Positions 35,382 through 48,200 of a DNA stretch of 64,000 nt are shown here, one piece after another. Numbering within the stretch: position 1 is the first letter of the stretch; each line of letters opens with the position of its first letter. The position numbers and the translations under genes were made by a program. The stretch covers positions 577,736 through 641,735 of the forward strand of contig VXAY01007011.1 of the NCBI GenBank assembly GCA_013399855.1, written 5' to 3'. This stretch comes from Oxyruncus cristatus. Lineage: Eukaryota; Chordata; Aves; Passeriformes; Cotingidae. The notes beneath the pieces were generated by a model, which had not been told where the DNA came from, did no database searches, and saw nothing but the letters and a program-made list of their open reading frames with translations.

Positions 35382-38300
35382 CTGAAAATGAAAATCCTGC
35401 ATTTAGACTATTTCTTGATTTGTGAGGAATGGTTGGTTGCTTTAGTATGGGCAACCAGTTCACATCCCAACAGCAAAGTATGTTCTTCTGGGCTGGACAG
35501 CCGCAACACTGGAAGCCTCTCCTCTCTGTTTTGTTGTGACAGATACTTGATTTTTAACGAGGGAGCACATTTAGGCTATGAGCACACAGGTCTGAGGGAG
35601 CAGATGACAAGATCATGTGAAAAGGACAGGCATTTCCAGCTCATTTTAAAAGGCATATTGTTTGTGTGCTGACGGATAAACCCACCTCCAGTTTAGCTCT
35701 TTCAATTCTCTTTGGCCTGACCTTCAATCCACAAGAATATTTTCTTCTTTCAGCATACTGCAAAAGTGACGTTCCTTTTGCAATCGCCTTTTCTGGGAAG
35801 GTGAAAGAAATCCATGCCTTATTTCTGATGTTTCCAAGAAAGGCTGGACAGGATGCTCCTATACCCCATTTGGAGTTTCACTGAAAGGTGGCTTTTTAAT
35901 TCCTCTTAAACCCAACTGTGAGTTTAAAAATCTGTGCTTTTAGCCAAGCCACCTGCTTGTGCCAAAGCCCCTCTTTGCATCCTTAATGCCAACAGGTTTG
36001 TTCTTGGACCTCTACCAGGCTTGTGCAGTGTGAATGAGGCTTGTTCCTGGACTTCTCTGCATTTGCCCTTCATGAATGTAAACCCCAGGTTTGAAAACAG
36101 ACATTACTTATTTGTAACTGATGTTCTCTGCAATAAGCAGCACACATGAACATTTATGGAGTGCGTTCCTCTTCCCCTTCCTGCACTCTGCCCCCTGAAA
36201 GTCCTTTTGAAACTCCTGTCTTTGGGATACTGCAGTCTAATTACAAACTGGCATGGTATGGAGCATGCTCTGCTTACACCCACAGGAGAGAAAGTGTGTG
36301 GGAGGACCACAGTGGTGTGCCAGACAGGTACTGGTACAAGGCATCTGTTCCTGAGTGACGGGGTGTTTCTGTACCTGCCGTGGGAGTGTACCTGTGAGCT
36401 GTGGGTATCAAAGAACTGAAGTGGCAATATGTAACTTTTCCTCTTGAAATCTCTTCCTTCTTTGTCTCCCATTATCTTCAGGGAAGTTTTTCTGCATTCA
36501 GATTTTAAGTTCAGGCAAATCTGTCATCGGTTGTTAAAACGCTCAGTTGATTTTGAAACAAGGTTCTCACCTGTTCAGAAACACACCGTCCCATTTCACT
36601 CCAACATGCCTAGCCATGTTTTTAAGCTTCGCTCATGTTCTTCTAAATGAAAATGTCACACTTCCTTTTCTAGCTAACTTGCGAAACTGGTCAAACTAGA
36701 CTGACACAGCAGCATAATATTACACTCACTACTTCTTTAGCTTTGTAGACTAAATGCAACCCTGACAATGCCTGTGTATGGCTCGGGGTAGATTAAAGCG
36801 TGTGCTTTCTTGTAGGATAAATGATGTGGAAATGTAACTCACCTTGATGTGTCCTCTCTGTCTTTTTCTTTCTCTCTTTTCTTCCCTCTCTCTCTTCTTT
36901 CTTCTGGTGCCCCTCATCTCTTTCAAAAATAGTGGAGACAAGTTCAAAGAGATGAGACTCTTTTCCACCGTGTGGAGTGAATGAGGAGTGATAGCTGGGG
37001 GAATGAAGAGAGAAAAACATAGCTCAAGTATTGATATTGAGATGGCAGCTTTCTCTTCTCTTCCCTGGGTTTTTGAGCCTGTGAAAGATGGGTGGAGATA
37101 GACCATTTCAGGAAAAAACAAATTTTGGTATGGGTCACTGGAGGCCCAGCGTACTCTGGTGTAGTTTGGGATCTTCAGATTTGTTGCATTCTTACTAAGG
37201 GTATTTACACACTTTTCCTTTCTGACTGCTTAACCCAGGAAGGGGAAGGTCAGAGGAGCAATTATCATCTGCAGCCCCCTCATTTCCCATTTATATGATA
37301 GAGCAATTCTTGGATTTCAAAAACTGATACAAACCCATTCTCAACAATATGTATTTAATTTTTGTGTTACCTATTGCTTTCACTCTCTCCACGATACTTA
37401 ATATACCCTCATGTTCCCCTTCATCTTCTCCAATCCAGCAATACGTATGTTATATGCACAATTGTGCAACACAGCATTATTTGTGTAATAAGTTACTAAT
37501 ATGTATTGGTGATGCAATGATAAAATGAGCTAACATGGCCCTTTTAATTACAAATATCCTCTGTAAACTTGAGTATTTAGGAATGTCAAAAAATGCTTAT
37601 AAATATAGAGATTAATGTTTACAATATTAGAAAAAATGGTGGAAGAGAAGGAAGTAATGTGCAGTGCTGAGGACAAGACTCCAGAACAAGTTTTTGAGTA
37701 GAACAGGAACTTCTCCCATGAAGTGATCAAAATGGTGATGGCAATGACACAACTTATTTCTTAATTGCCCAGTGCACAAACTGAAGAATGACCATGAAAA
37801 ATATCTGCTAGACTATGAAGCCTACTGTGGATATATTCTTCTTGTAGATTTTAAAGGAAAAAAAAAAAAGTAGATTTTTGCCAAATGCCAGACTGCTTAA
37901 AAAGCAAAGTAAACCAAAAAGGATGAGGAGATAGAAAGTATATTGAATGGCAAAAAAGGTATTTTTATATATTTAAAGTACATGCAAAAAATACTCTGTC
38001 CCCCTTCTCCCCTCTATTTTCACTTCAGAGTAATAGTAAATAAAAATTTAAAGCTTTCAATCCTGTTTTTTAGTTTATTAAAATTTATAAGAGTCAAATA
38101 GTATTTCTTGCTGTTTGTTTCATGTTCCCAGGGCTGGCTTGTTTATCCCCAGGAAGAGGTGGGAGTGTCTCTTGGGATGCTAGCCTCACAGTCTGAGTCT
38201 GGGAACAAATTCATCTAACACAGCACTCCGAAATTAAAAGAAGAGTTACTGGTTGGTGGTTATGGAAATCTGTTTAGGTAAAGATATACCATAGAATCTA

Positions 38301-38598
38301 AATTTTATTTGGAAATTATTGTGGGCAGGCGTGATAGCACTAATATTCAAGGTGTCTGACATTTCCTACTCTAAAAGCCTGCCTTAAATTTCGCTTACAG
38401 ATAGTTTTTAAAAATGTTGAAAATACCACAAAAACAGCTCATCTTTTTTAAAAAAAAAATGGCTTTAAAGACAAAAAAACCCCAAAACCACCATGCCATA
38501 GCCTCTTCTCTTTAAAGAGACCTTGTAGTCCCATTGTTTTTAGCAGGAACTTAAAAATTAACTGCTGCTGCACTTGGTATGCGGGGTAGGTCACTTAC
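35382..38598. other. Non-coding DNA with a pyrimidine tract
   Basis: Contains strong minus-strand splice-donor matches ending at about 36586 and 36845, but the associated putative exons are either stopped in all frames or made of low-complexity purine codons. The ORF at 36104-36472 is not recognised. Confidence 0.45.
36851..36906 (+). repeat. CT-rich low-complexity tract
   Basis: A run of C and T (TCTTTCTCTC, CCCTCTCTCTC) with few purines. Read on the minus strand it gives an RRKKREREEKRERKRQR-like peptide that should not be taken as a nuclear localisation signal. Confidence 0.8.
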
Positions 38599-38677
38599 CA
38601 TTGCCATAAATTTGACTGTGTTACCACACTTGGCAGATCTGAGTTCGTTACGCCGCCTGCTCGGTCCAGGAGCGTAG
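38599..38677 (-). other. Candidate 79-bp exon with retained CpGs (unproven)
   Basis: The minus strand shows an acceptor (TGAGCCTTTTTAG), 79 bases, then an excellent donor (GCAATG followed by GTAAGTGAC). Two frames are open: one gives YAPGPSRRRNELRSAKCGNT and more, the other TLLDRAGGVTNSDLPSVVTQ and more. Several CpGs survive inside the exon although the flanks have almost none, which hints at constraint. Not recognised. Its end phases (0 or 2) do not fit the 35-kb candidate (phase 1). Confidence 0.3.
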
Positions 38678-38799
38678 CTAAAAAGGCTCAAAGAGCCTTC
38701 CAGCATTGTGGTCTCGTCTGTGCTTGCAGCAGCCCTGGGCTGTGCCAGGCAGTGGAGACAGCAGACTGAGAAAGCTGAGGTGAGGTGTAAGACCTGAGC

Positions 38800-39275
38800 T
38801 GAGGATGTGGCACAGAGGGATCCTTAGAGGGATCAACAGCAGGAAGGGAGCAAAACACATGATGGAGGTGAGAAGAGAGGATGACAGTCTGGAGGAAAGG
38901 ACAGAAGTAGGAGGAAGAAACCGAGGTCTGTTGAGGAGCCATGGTGAGGCTGGAGCTGCACTGTGGTGTAGGGCAGGTGTGAGTAGGAGATCAGCTTGGA
39001 GGTGATGTAGGTGCTAGGGAAGGCAGTGAACGCTGGACACAGAGAAAGAGGATGAGGAACACTGCTTGAGGGCAGGGGGAGCACAAGGCCTTGGTCCCCA
39101 GGGATTTGACTGCAGGGAAAGCACCTGGGAACTGTAGAGACAGAAATTGTCCAGAGGAGAGGAGAGTGAAGCTTTTAGATCTGCTCTGAGATTCAGACCA
39201 AGAGGTTCACACAGGAAAGGTAGAGGACTAGGACATGAACAAATGGGAGGTGACAGGGAAAGAAGACCACATCTG
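38800..39275 (+). other. Long purine-rich strand-asymmetric block
   Basis: About 475 bp with marked G+A excess on the plus strand, many GAGGA, GGAGG and GAAAGG words, and no fixed period. It begins about 120 bp from the 79-bp exon candidate. It could be an old, unrecognised element or a diverged GA tract. Confidence 0.45.
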
Positions 39276-42200
39276 AGTTGACATCAGCAACCTCAATTTT
39301 CACATCTTAACTTTCAATCCTATTTTTGTGACCTAATATAATGTTTTAACAGACAGGGCTCTGTGCGTAGGGGTGTAAAAATAACTGACCTTGGAAGAGC
39401 GTAGAATATCCTTACTGTATGAGCGGTTGTAAAAACAGCCTGAATTTCACAGGAGTACATACTTCATCCATGAGCTCCAGTGCTCATATTCTAAAAATCA
39501 TGACACATCTTGAAGTTTGTGTATTTTTTCTTTTGAGAGGGAAGGCTTCATTGAAATAAGCTGACTGCAGTCTGAAGCAAATATACATGAAATTTTTCCT
39601 CACAAGAACCACACATCATTTTTATATTGCAAAACCTCAGGTTTGGGTGGCTGTTTCTGTGAAGGTGCTTGTAAACTGACACTGAGGCTTAAGTTACAAC
39701 AAATGAGGTTACCAAAAGACTTTCTGAAGGTGGCAAAGCTGGGTGTTCAACATGATTATTAGACCTACTGGTACTGTTTTCAAAGCTAGCTATGAATCTC
39801 ACTTGATACCAGATTTCAGTATGGCTTTTGCACATAAAGAAATCTTTTATAAAAGAGATAGGATTTCATGCAAGCTTTTTCCCTTCCTTCCAAATGTTAA
39901 TATAGCTCCTTTCACTTCTTAATAAAAATTTTAAATATCTTAAATATTCCACTGTAGGCTGTTATTCACAGTGGGAGCTGAACTAATCTGTGCTCCAGAA
40001 AACTCACTGAAGTAAATACTTCTATCAGGAATGAATGTAGGCTCAGGGGTTAACTGCTGTCTCTGTTAACACCTGTTATATAGAGCAAAAGCAGAAAACT
40101 TGATCGCTTCTGACTATTGCCTTTTATAAAGGAAGAAACTCTTTGCCTTTTTACAGATTTTTAAAAATTTTTATTTTAACCTTTAATGTACCTGACTTTA
40201 AAGGCGATATCCAAATGTCTCTCTGTGGAGACTTAAAACAGCCTTTGTGGAATTATTTTGAGCAGTGCTAATAACAGTGGTTTCTGGCAATTGCAAAATG
40301 AGATCTAACCAATTTTAGTAAAATGCTGGCTTTTGAAATGGTGTTTCAGTTTGAACTGAATTAAAGTGATGTTTTAAGAAAAAGTTTTGCACCTCAATAT
40401 ATATGACAGACAGCTGCTAGAGTAGGTAATGATCTGTCTTCGTGTTTGATGCCTTCTTTTATCAGTCTGAGGCTTTTCACTGAGTCAGACCTATTGATTA
40501 GCATTAGTTTACTTCTCATGAAGCCTGCTTTGCATGGAAATGTCATGGACTTGGGATGGTAACTGCATGTTAAGCAAGAGCTTGAACTCTGTGTAATGCT
40601 GCCAGGTAAACTGCGTTTGCTGAGTGTTTAGCAAGAATAATAGCTTTGCAGCCCCCCAAAATGTTAAATGGGGTCAATTTTGTCTCCTGTGAACAGATAT
40701 TGGGAGAGAAAAGAATGGGATCATATGAAGATATCCTGTGCTTTGCTTTGTTTTATGGAGTGTAAGTTTATGGAATTCGAGTTGAACGGAACTCCAGAAA
40801 GCTTGAGGGAAAACCTCTGCTTCACGGTAACTGTTGCATCTGTATGCAAAAGAATGATAATGGAAGAGTGGGAGGAGAAAGAAGATCTACATCATTACTA
40901 TTTATGAAATTACATTACCTCTTAAAAATAAAATTAAAAAAATAAAAGAACACACAGAAGCAACTTGGGGAGACAGATATTTGGTTGAATGGAGTGTTTT
41001 AATGTAAAATACTAGGGGGCTTGTTTTGTTTTTCCTATTTTGCTTGCAGGGTTCCAGGTGCAACACTCTACATATATATGGTCACTTTGAAAGCAGAGGC
41101 TTAAAAATAACACTGCTCAGTAATTATGCTAACTGCATTGATGGAGGTTAGGAGCAAGCGAATAACCTTGGGGAGAAAGAAGATAGTCTGGATATATTGA
41201 ACAGGATTTTTAACAACTCATTAGTTTAGGTTAATTTTAACTTTTTTCAGAGTGTATGTAGTGAAAATGTAGAATTTTTCTAAAAGCTTCTGGAAATTTT
41301 ATTGTTTTAAGATAGGCAGGAATGAAAAATTGTTATTCAGTGATTTAATCTGATGCTTCATCTTTTGCTTTATTATAATTCCAGGATTTTCCAGAGAATT
41401 CCTACACCCTTTTATTCCTTTTCTGTGTTTTCTCTAGCTTCTTTTTCCAGACAGGTTTTTGTATGTCACCAGGCCATGATAAATATTAACAGACTGGGTC
41501 AATGCAAAATATCTACTTTCTGCATTACTTGTGAATAAGAAACTTAACATTTTTCTAACGTTTAGGGTGTTTTTCATGTTAAAAACACACAACATATTTT
41601 CTTTAATTGGTTATTGTAGGAGATTTACTTAAGATATCACTGCAGGTGATATTGACTCCTGTAAGATTTCTGGTACTGTCCATTCTACCCCCCACTCCTC
41701 CAATCTCCAGGATTACAATTAGAAACAATTCAGAACACAGGGTCAAAAAGAGACAATTTATGATAAAGCAATTCTTTAAAATACCATGGCAGTATCCTAT
41801 GTGTGCGGTCTTATTTTTATGTGTTTGTACAATGGTTTAAGCCATTTCCAAGAACAATACTGCATGCTGCACAAATGTGCAGTAATTGCTTTACCAAAAA
41901 AAAAAATTTCTGTTTAATACCAAATTTTAAACAGTAAAGGACATAGTGTTTCTTAGCTCAGAGATAACATCACCTGAGAAAGGTGGCCATTAATTTCAAA
42001 GAGAAGATGTGATCAAAATAGGAGAGAAATGGGGAGGGGAGAGCATCTCATGATGATTCTCCAGAGAAGATGTTTCCCATTTTGTGTATCTGTAGAGAAA
42101 ACTGAACTGCAAATGCTGAAATTTCCTAACAGTTTTAAAGTAGACTAATGTGTGGCATGCCTTGGCAAGCTGTATCTTGCCAATTTTTCTTCATTCCCTC

Positions 42201-42769
42201 AAGCATATGCCTTGCTTGCATAACCAGTTTTTTAGCCACATGGATTCAGTGTTCCACACTGCACGGAGGCTGTGCAAATTCATCGCTAATACTAAAAGAA
42301 CATTCATGTTAACTTGTTTTGAATAGCAAATTCAATCTAAAAAAAATCCTGGGTATTTAAAAAATAAAGAAGTGATTTGGTGAGCAGTGTGGATATGCCA
42401 CTGCATGTGTCACCCCTCTCTGCGTTCATCAGCTTTGCACTCTCACAAAGAGAGATCTTCCCATTGTGATGAAACTGCCTCCACATCTCAAGCTACCCCT
42501 AAATGGTCTTTAGCTTGGCCAGACAACTGAAGGCCATATGGCCCTATAACATTTTGTTAATGCTCTCCCAAATCTCAGTAAAAGCCTTTCTTTCCAGCAA
42601 TGCTAGTATCTTGCCTGAATAAAATTAAATTTTAGTTCCTTGAAAGAAAATGTTATCAGCCTTCCTAGCAGCTGTGAGAATTGTGCTATGCTGATTAGAT
42701 GTGACACATAGAAGAAAAACTGCTCTAGCAAGTGGTATTTGTGATTCAGTAAGTGACACTGTTCTCTAA
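39276..42769. other. Unique non-coding DNA
   Basis: AT-rich, no supported gene. The segment 40430-40640 is listed separately as a regulatory candidate. The ORFs at 40668-40907, 41353-41538 and 41607-41840 are not recognised. Confidence 0.5.
40430..40640. promoter_or_regulatory. Candidate regulatory block with octamer-like site
   Basis: Complex unique sequence with a CTTTGCATGGAAAT word (octamer/POU-like, near 40529) and a TGAGTCAGA AP-1-like word near 40481. The evidence is motif presence only. Confidence 0.2.
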
Positions 42770-42935
42770 ACCCATGCTGAATTAATGCCCCTGCAGTGTA
42801 TCAGGGGACACTACAGCTTTTGCTGGCCCTGTCATTCAGATGAGATGTAAAACCAAAGTCCTGGCCACTTGTAGTCATGACGGGTTCTTCAGTAAACTAG
42901 AACAGAAGATAGGAGGTTGCCTCAGCATCCAGGTT
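42770..42935 (+). repeat. Ancient LINE/SINE-type dispersed repeat fragment
   Basis: The run CCCCTGCAGTGTATCAGGGG, TTCAGATGAGATGTAAAACC, AAAGTCCTGGCCACTTGTAG, TCATGA follows a dispersed repeat tail widespread in sauropsids and fishes, usually worded GATGAGACGTTAAACCGAGG TCCTGAC...TGTGGTCAT. I recall the sequence but not the exact family name; an L2/CR1-type LINE 3' end or a SINE tail are the options. Confidence 0.6.
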
Positions 42936-43459
42936 TGATTTACTGATGAATAAATGTAATGCAAAATGCACCATGGCAGGTAGGTATGGTTCTCTCTCTC
43001 CATTCTACATGTTGTACAAAGTTACTCTGTGCTGTGAGGCTCTGGGAGGGGAGTCCCACAATAGCACACCTGCCAGTAGCGATGCACTGCGCTGCTCCCA
43101 AGCAGTGTGTTGATGCACAGGCTACACAGCACTCCTGAGAAGGGAACTGGGAATTTTTGCATTGAAGGGAGAGGATGAACAGTTTCCTTTGGGGTTGGAC
43201 AGCAGTTGCCAGTGTCATGAAATCAAGGAGGAAGGTTTTCTGCTCTTAAGCACCGAGACGTCTACACACAGCAACTAATTTCTTCCTATAACATTACATC
43301 TCACTGAAGTTCTTGGTATCTTAGTTTCTTCATCTGTAGAAAACCTTCATAGACATTTAGTGTTAGGTTTTTAGCATTTATGTAACTGGAAAGTATTAAT
43401 TAATAGATTAGTATCTACAGAAATAGGAACTGTTCTGAAAATCCTTTCTCACATACTTA
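42936..43459. other. Unique non-coding DNA with a possible MIR scrap
   Basis: The 92-codon minus-strand frame at 42940-43218 is cysteine-rich but has no recognised pattern. At 43308-43345 the words GGTATCTTAGTTTCTTCATC TGTAGAAAAC resemble the MIR segment CCTCAGTTTCCTCATCTGTA. Confidence 0.4.
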
Positions 43460-43483
43460 NNNNNNNNNNNNNNNNNNNNNNNN
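43460..43483. other. Assembly gap (24 N)
   Basis: Unresolved bases directly precede a G/T homopolymer-rich stretch, so the gap is probably caused by sequencing failure in low-complexity DNA. Its true size is unknown. Confidence 0.95.
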
Positions 43484-43590
43484 GGTTTGGGTTTTTTTTT
43501 TTGTGGGGGGGGGGGGGGTTTGGTTGGTTGGTTTTTTTGTTGTTTTTTGTTGTTGTGGGTTTTTTTTGTTTGGTTGGGTTTTTTTACTGG
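43484..43590 (+). repeat. G/T-rich low-complexity tract with a 14-G run
   Basis: Alternating T runs, GGTTGGTTGG words and a 14-base G run (43505-43518). On the opposite strand this is the A/C-rich type of tract seen at other places in the window. The G clusters could form a quadruplex. Confidence 0.8.
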
Positions 43591-45186
43591 AAAATGTGAA
43601 GTGTGAGAATATCTCTAGTTTTAAGATATTCAGAAATTGTGTACTGAAGTACAGTTGGTAGTATTTGCAGAATGGCAAGAGAGAGCTGAATTATGTATTT
43701 TGTAGGAAGCTATTAATCTTCCTTGGGAATACCATATGCAAACAGGAATACTTTAAAAATTAAGCAAAATGTACATACCGTGTAGTCAAGAGGGGGAGGG
43801 CTAGTACGAGTTCAAAACGTGTATAATAGCAAAAAGATTCTTAGAGAAGATTATAGTCTCACATATTACATTTGACTATCACAAAGATTAAAGCTTATTT
43901 TGTTACATTTAATACAGAACATATGTGACTTACAGTAAGTAAAAGTCTGTAAAAGTCTCTTTAGAAATGCAGTTTAGTCATGTCTCAAAGAATTCATCAG
44001 GCTTGTATTTGAATTTCCAAGGATATTACTCCTTTCTCTCCCACAATTTGATCCCACTGGACTTTTTCTGCCAGTGCAGGAGGAGTGGACTCTTTATCCT
44101 AAACCCACCATTGTTTTTTTTTTTTTTTTTTTTTTGAGCTTGGCTTAAATCTGGAAAAAATAGAAAAGGCACTTGCTGAGTGAGAATTTTTTTTTCTTTT
44201 TTTCCTTTTAAATGTATTGTTGCAGAGACATAACTGTAGTTAGAAATGAAGACTTGAACATTAAAACAGAGTGAGCTATGGTGAGTGATCTCCCTGTGAG
44301 CTCCGAATCCATAGTCATGGAGATTTTTCAGAGGTATTTCTTATGCAACTTCTAAAAGATGTTAAAATAAATTTTTCACATTTTGTCAAATCTGACTACA
44401 AGGGAGGCATCGCATGGAAAGAGGGAACAAATGAAGGGGGAGGAGGAGGGAAGGGGGAGAGAAGGTGAATTACGCTTTCATGTGTGAACCAAACCAGACA
44501 GTGAAATGGCTCTACCCATGCTCCAATTAAAGTTATTTGTCTTTATTAAAATCTAAAAAGAGAAGATAAGCAAAGTACGTCCTCTTGCTTCTTTCACCTG
44601 GGCACGCACTTGCATACAAGGTTATTACCATGGCCACGGTATTGGTGGCTTCATTGTAAGTCGCTGAATAAAAATATGGTTGCTCTTCCCAGATCAATTA
44701 GACGTCCTAAATTGCTGTCTAATTCTGAACAACATGCATGCAGTACCCACCCTCTTGTCCATGAGAATTACCATGTATTTCAGATGCAGCCAAGCTTCCC
44801 ATCAGGTTAGTTAAAGCAGCTTGTGCAAATTTATCTAAACCAAGCGTGTGTAGAAGCGTGTGCATGTGTGAAAATGAAAAATCTTTTCTCTGAGCAGCTA
44901 ATCCTCAGTGGTGGGGGACTAAGCACGGTTTCTGTTGGTTTTTTTTTCTATGAAAAATAATCAGTGGTGTTTCCCTACAGGCCATTTTCCAAATGCTGGG
45001 GAAGAAAGGAAACATCATATTCCTCTCCCTACTGTCTCTTCTCTTCCAGTATTTAGTTATTGCTGCTACTGCTGTTGTTAACAAGTACAAATAACAATGT
45101 TACATTATTGGACTGCCTTGGCTTTTTAGGAAATCTGCAAATTATGAATAATCTCTGTTCTTGAGCATCAAAAAGTAAACAGCAAC

Positions 45187-45187
<1 letters not shown>
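43591..45187. other. Non-coding DNA with T and GA tracts
   Basis: Holds a T run at 44114-44135 and a purine tract at 44426-44466 (GGGGGAGGAGGAGGGAAGGG). No gene or recognised element. Confidence 0.6.
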
Positions 45188-45221
<34 letters not shown>

Positions 45222-45265
45222 NNNNAACAACAAAAAAAAAAAAAAAAAAAAAAAAGAAAAGAAAA
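45188..45265 (+). repeat. Long poly-A tract with 4-N gap
   Basis: Two A runs flank unresolved bases at 45222-45225 and pass into AAGAAAAG and AAACAAGC. There is no recognisable retroelement body upstream, so I do not call it a processed insertion tail. Confidence 0.85.
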
Positions 45266-48200
45266 AAAGCAAGCCCCAAACAAGCAAACAAAACATTCAG
45301 CTCGTTTATCTGTTAATTGCTCTGTTTTTTTCAGGGCCTGAGGAAGGCCCCAAGGCTAACATGCCACTTAGGAGCTAACTTTGTACTTGCAATATGTGTC
45401 TTACAAGCCTGTCTCCCTATTCTCTTTTCATTTTCTTGCCTATTTCCTGACACAATACAGCTGTAAAGTTCACTTCTTTGGGGGCTGTTGTATGGGAGAT
45501 ACCAGGGTGAGAAATCTTTTCTGTTGTATTTCTTTCTTTAAAGTTACTGAAGTAAGTGATAAAGCTTTCCAAAAAAACCAGTCTGATAGAGGACAAATAG
45601 GTTTGGGGTTTCTTCTGTAATTTTTTAACATGGAGGTTCTAGAAGCCAAGGCACAGCACGACGCTGATTTATGTTGCCTGCTTTGTGTAGAATAGACAGA
45701 ACTGCCGTGTTGAACAGAACACTCTCCTGAGCCCAGCAAACAACATGCATTACAAGGACTGGTACCATGGAAGTCAGTCTGTAGCAGCTGCAGGTATGAG
45801 TCAAGGTATATATCAGTTCCATTTAGCCCTGAAGGACTGGTTTTATTATTGCTGTATGGCAGAATGTAGAATAGGATAACTTTTCAGGCATTAGAGATCG
45901 TCAGAAGATTAAACTATCAGGGAAATGTTATTCTTAACGACTTTAGGAAGAGTACTTAAAAACTCAGAAGAAAGTTACTAGCTGTAAGTTTCCATTTGTT
46001 AGTTGCATATATTTGCAGCTCAGATACTGTAGTTATAGTGTTAATTCGAAAGACAAACGGAGCTATCTGATAGCCTGTCATTTAACACCAAAAATAAGGG
46101 GGTTTGTTCTCTTTTGTTTGTGAGAAAGCACATAACATTTATTATATTCCTGTTTGTGGGAATGTATTTTCTAACAAATGCTGAAAAGTGAGTGTGAATT
46201 AGCTGCATTCTTCCCTTAACCCTTTCTCTCTTTGTTTCCTTCCTCTCCTTAATGGATTTTCTTACTAGGTGGTGTGTATTGGTCACTTATGTGCACCAGC
46301 TGGGGGGGGAGTGGATGTGAAATGAAAATCGAGATGTTGATGACTTGAAGCAAACTGAATCATTAGCAGAATCTTCCCTCCACGTTTTATTCTTCTAGAT
46401 GCTTGTGTGAAAGTAGAGGAGGAAAAAAGTGACAATTTTCTCAGACTTTTAATCGGTGGAACACTGTAACTGTGCAAGTACCACTGGGGGGACAGGGGGG
46501 AAAGACGGGGTGTGTGTGCATGCACGTGCACACATAGAACTAGAGAAGAAAAATGGAAAATTCAGTATCATCACATCTCAGGAAGTTCTATTCCATTACT
46601 TTAAAACATAGCAAAGCATAAAAGTAATGCCAGGTATGAAGAGATTTAATAACATTAATGTGTTGCATCTCACTTTGAAAACACCACTTATTTTAAACAT
46701 AACAGCTTTCATGAATAATTGTGAAAATTAGTTTTCCTGTCTTTATGACTTTAAGCTGACTGGATTAGATAATTTGGGGTCTTTTTGATTAGTCGGAAAT
46801 ATGCTTTTTCCTGTATTATGCAAACAAAATCTAGTTTTGCACAATTTACATTAAGGCAATAACATACAAACTCTATAGAAAGCATGGTGTTTAATTGCTG
46901 GTGTTTGTAAAATGCAGCTGTTCCAATTTTTCATGCTGCAGAGGTGCAGTGTGGAGGTGCGTTGTGTGCTGGGACATGCACACTTTGCAGGCTGCAGCTC
47001 GTTACTGTAGATGATGCTCTCTCCATTGCAGAACTCAGTGGATCTCACTTTGCTTGCTTGTGGTTTTGAGATTTTGGCCTGGATGTTTTTTCAGTGAAGG
47101 TAACATGTACTGAAACACTCTTGTACTGAGAGACACAACACAAGTTTTGTGAAAAGTGAGCATTTGTAAATCACATTAACTGAGTTCTGTTGAGAAGAAT
47201 TCTCTATGTGTGTACATAAAGAAAGCTATTTTACCAACAACCCAACATTTGCTACCATTTGTGTTCTGACTGAGCTCAGAATTTGCACTGACACATAGTG
47301 GCAGCGAGGCTAGGGAACAAAATCCAACCAGGCCAAAATGGACTTAATTTTCCTGTAATTGAGACGCAGAGCCTTGTATTTGTAATGTCAGCTGCCTTTT
47401 GTGAAGACAAGTAAATTATGCAACCTGTAGAACAGAGATGATTTTGCACTGAAAGGTAGTTTGTGACATCCAAAGCCAAATTTAATGTAAATCTCCCTCA
47501 CCTTTGTAGTCATCATCCTTCCCAGCCTAAAATACCCTCCAAATCGTGACATGCACTGAACTGTGGTTTCTTTTAAAGAAATGCATTAAGAAAAATATAG
47601 AGACCCATACACAGATGCAGATGCTATGGAGGTGAGAAGACATCTGCGTGGTAGCTCTGAGCTGTCATAGTTGGATTTGAATTAATGCCATTTCTGTGAT
47701 AAGTTGTCTTGCATGTTACTCCTGTTTTGAAGAGCTTTTCTTCATTACTAGCCCATAATGTCTGGCTGCATAGACCAAGTTATTTTTCCCCTTTAAAATA
47801 GGATTAGGTTAAAGTAATTTTCTTTATAGTCAGCAAGCCTCCTTAAAGACAAGCAACACAAGAAAGAGCCAGAGGAAGTTTTCTTTCCTTCCTATTTAAT
47901 TTGACCTTTCAAATTAAAAAGTTATTGCAGTTACTCTTGATAAAAGTGTAACTCAGATGGAGGGAGTGAAGTTAAAAATAATATTTGTTAACTGTTTGTA
48001 ATTTCTACACAGTGTCTCTCAATGTATAGGACTGATAGGGATATTTTTTTCCCATTAAGATTATGACCTAACCTTTCAAACTGTGCTTTCCAAGACTGAA
48101 AGGCTGGCTTTTCCGTAAGCTGCTTCCTGGGCATACAAAAAGTGTAGTCTTCACACCCCTCCCCCAAATTTTTGACATGCGTTTTGGTCCCTGTTCACTT

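Noticed and set aside
36587..36644. Minus-strand exon-like segment with a strong donor (TGAACAG, GTGAGA)
   Set aside because: All three frames are stopped within it and the acceptor is only moderate; it could at most be untranslated.
36846..36920. Lys/Arg/Glu-rich peptide ending at a consensus donor on the minus strand
   Set aside because: The codons come from a CT low-complexity tract; the peptide composition carries no information.
47503..47560. Minus-strand segment with the donor TACAAAG/GTGAGG
   Set aside because: The nearest acceptor is weak or gives an unrecognised short peptide; not better than chance.
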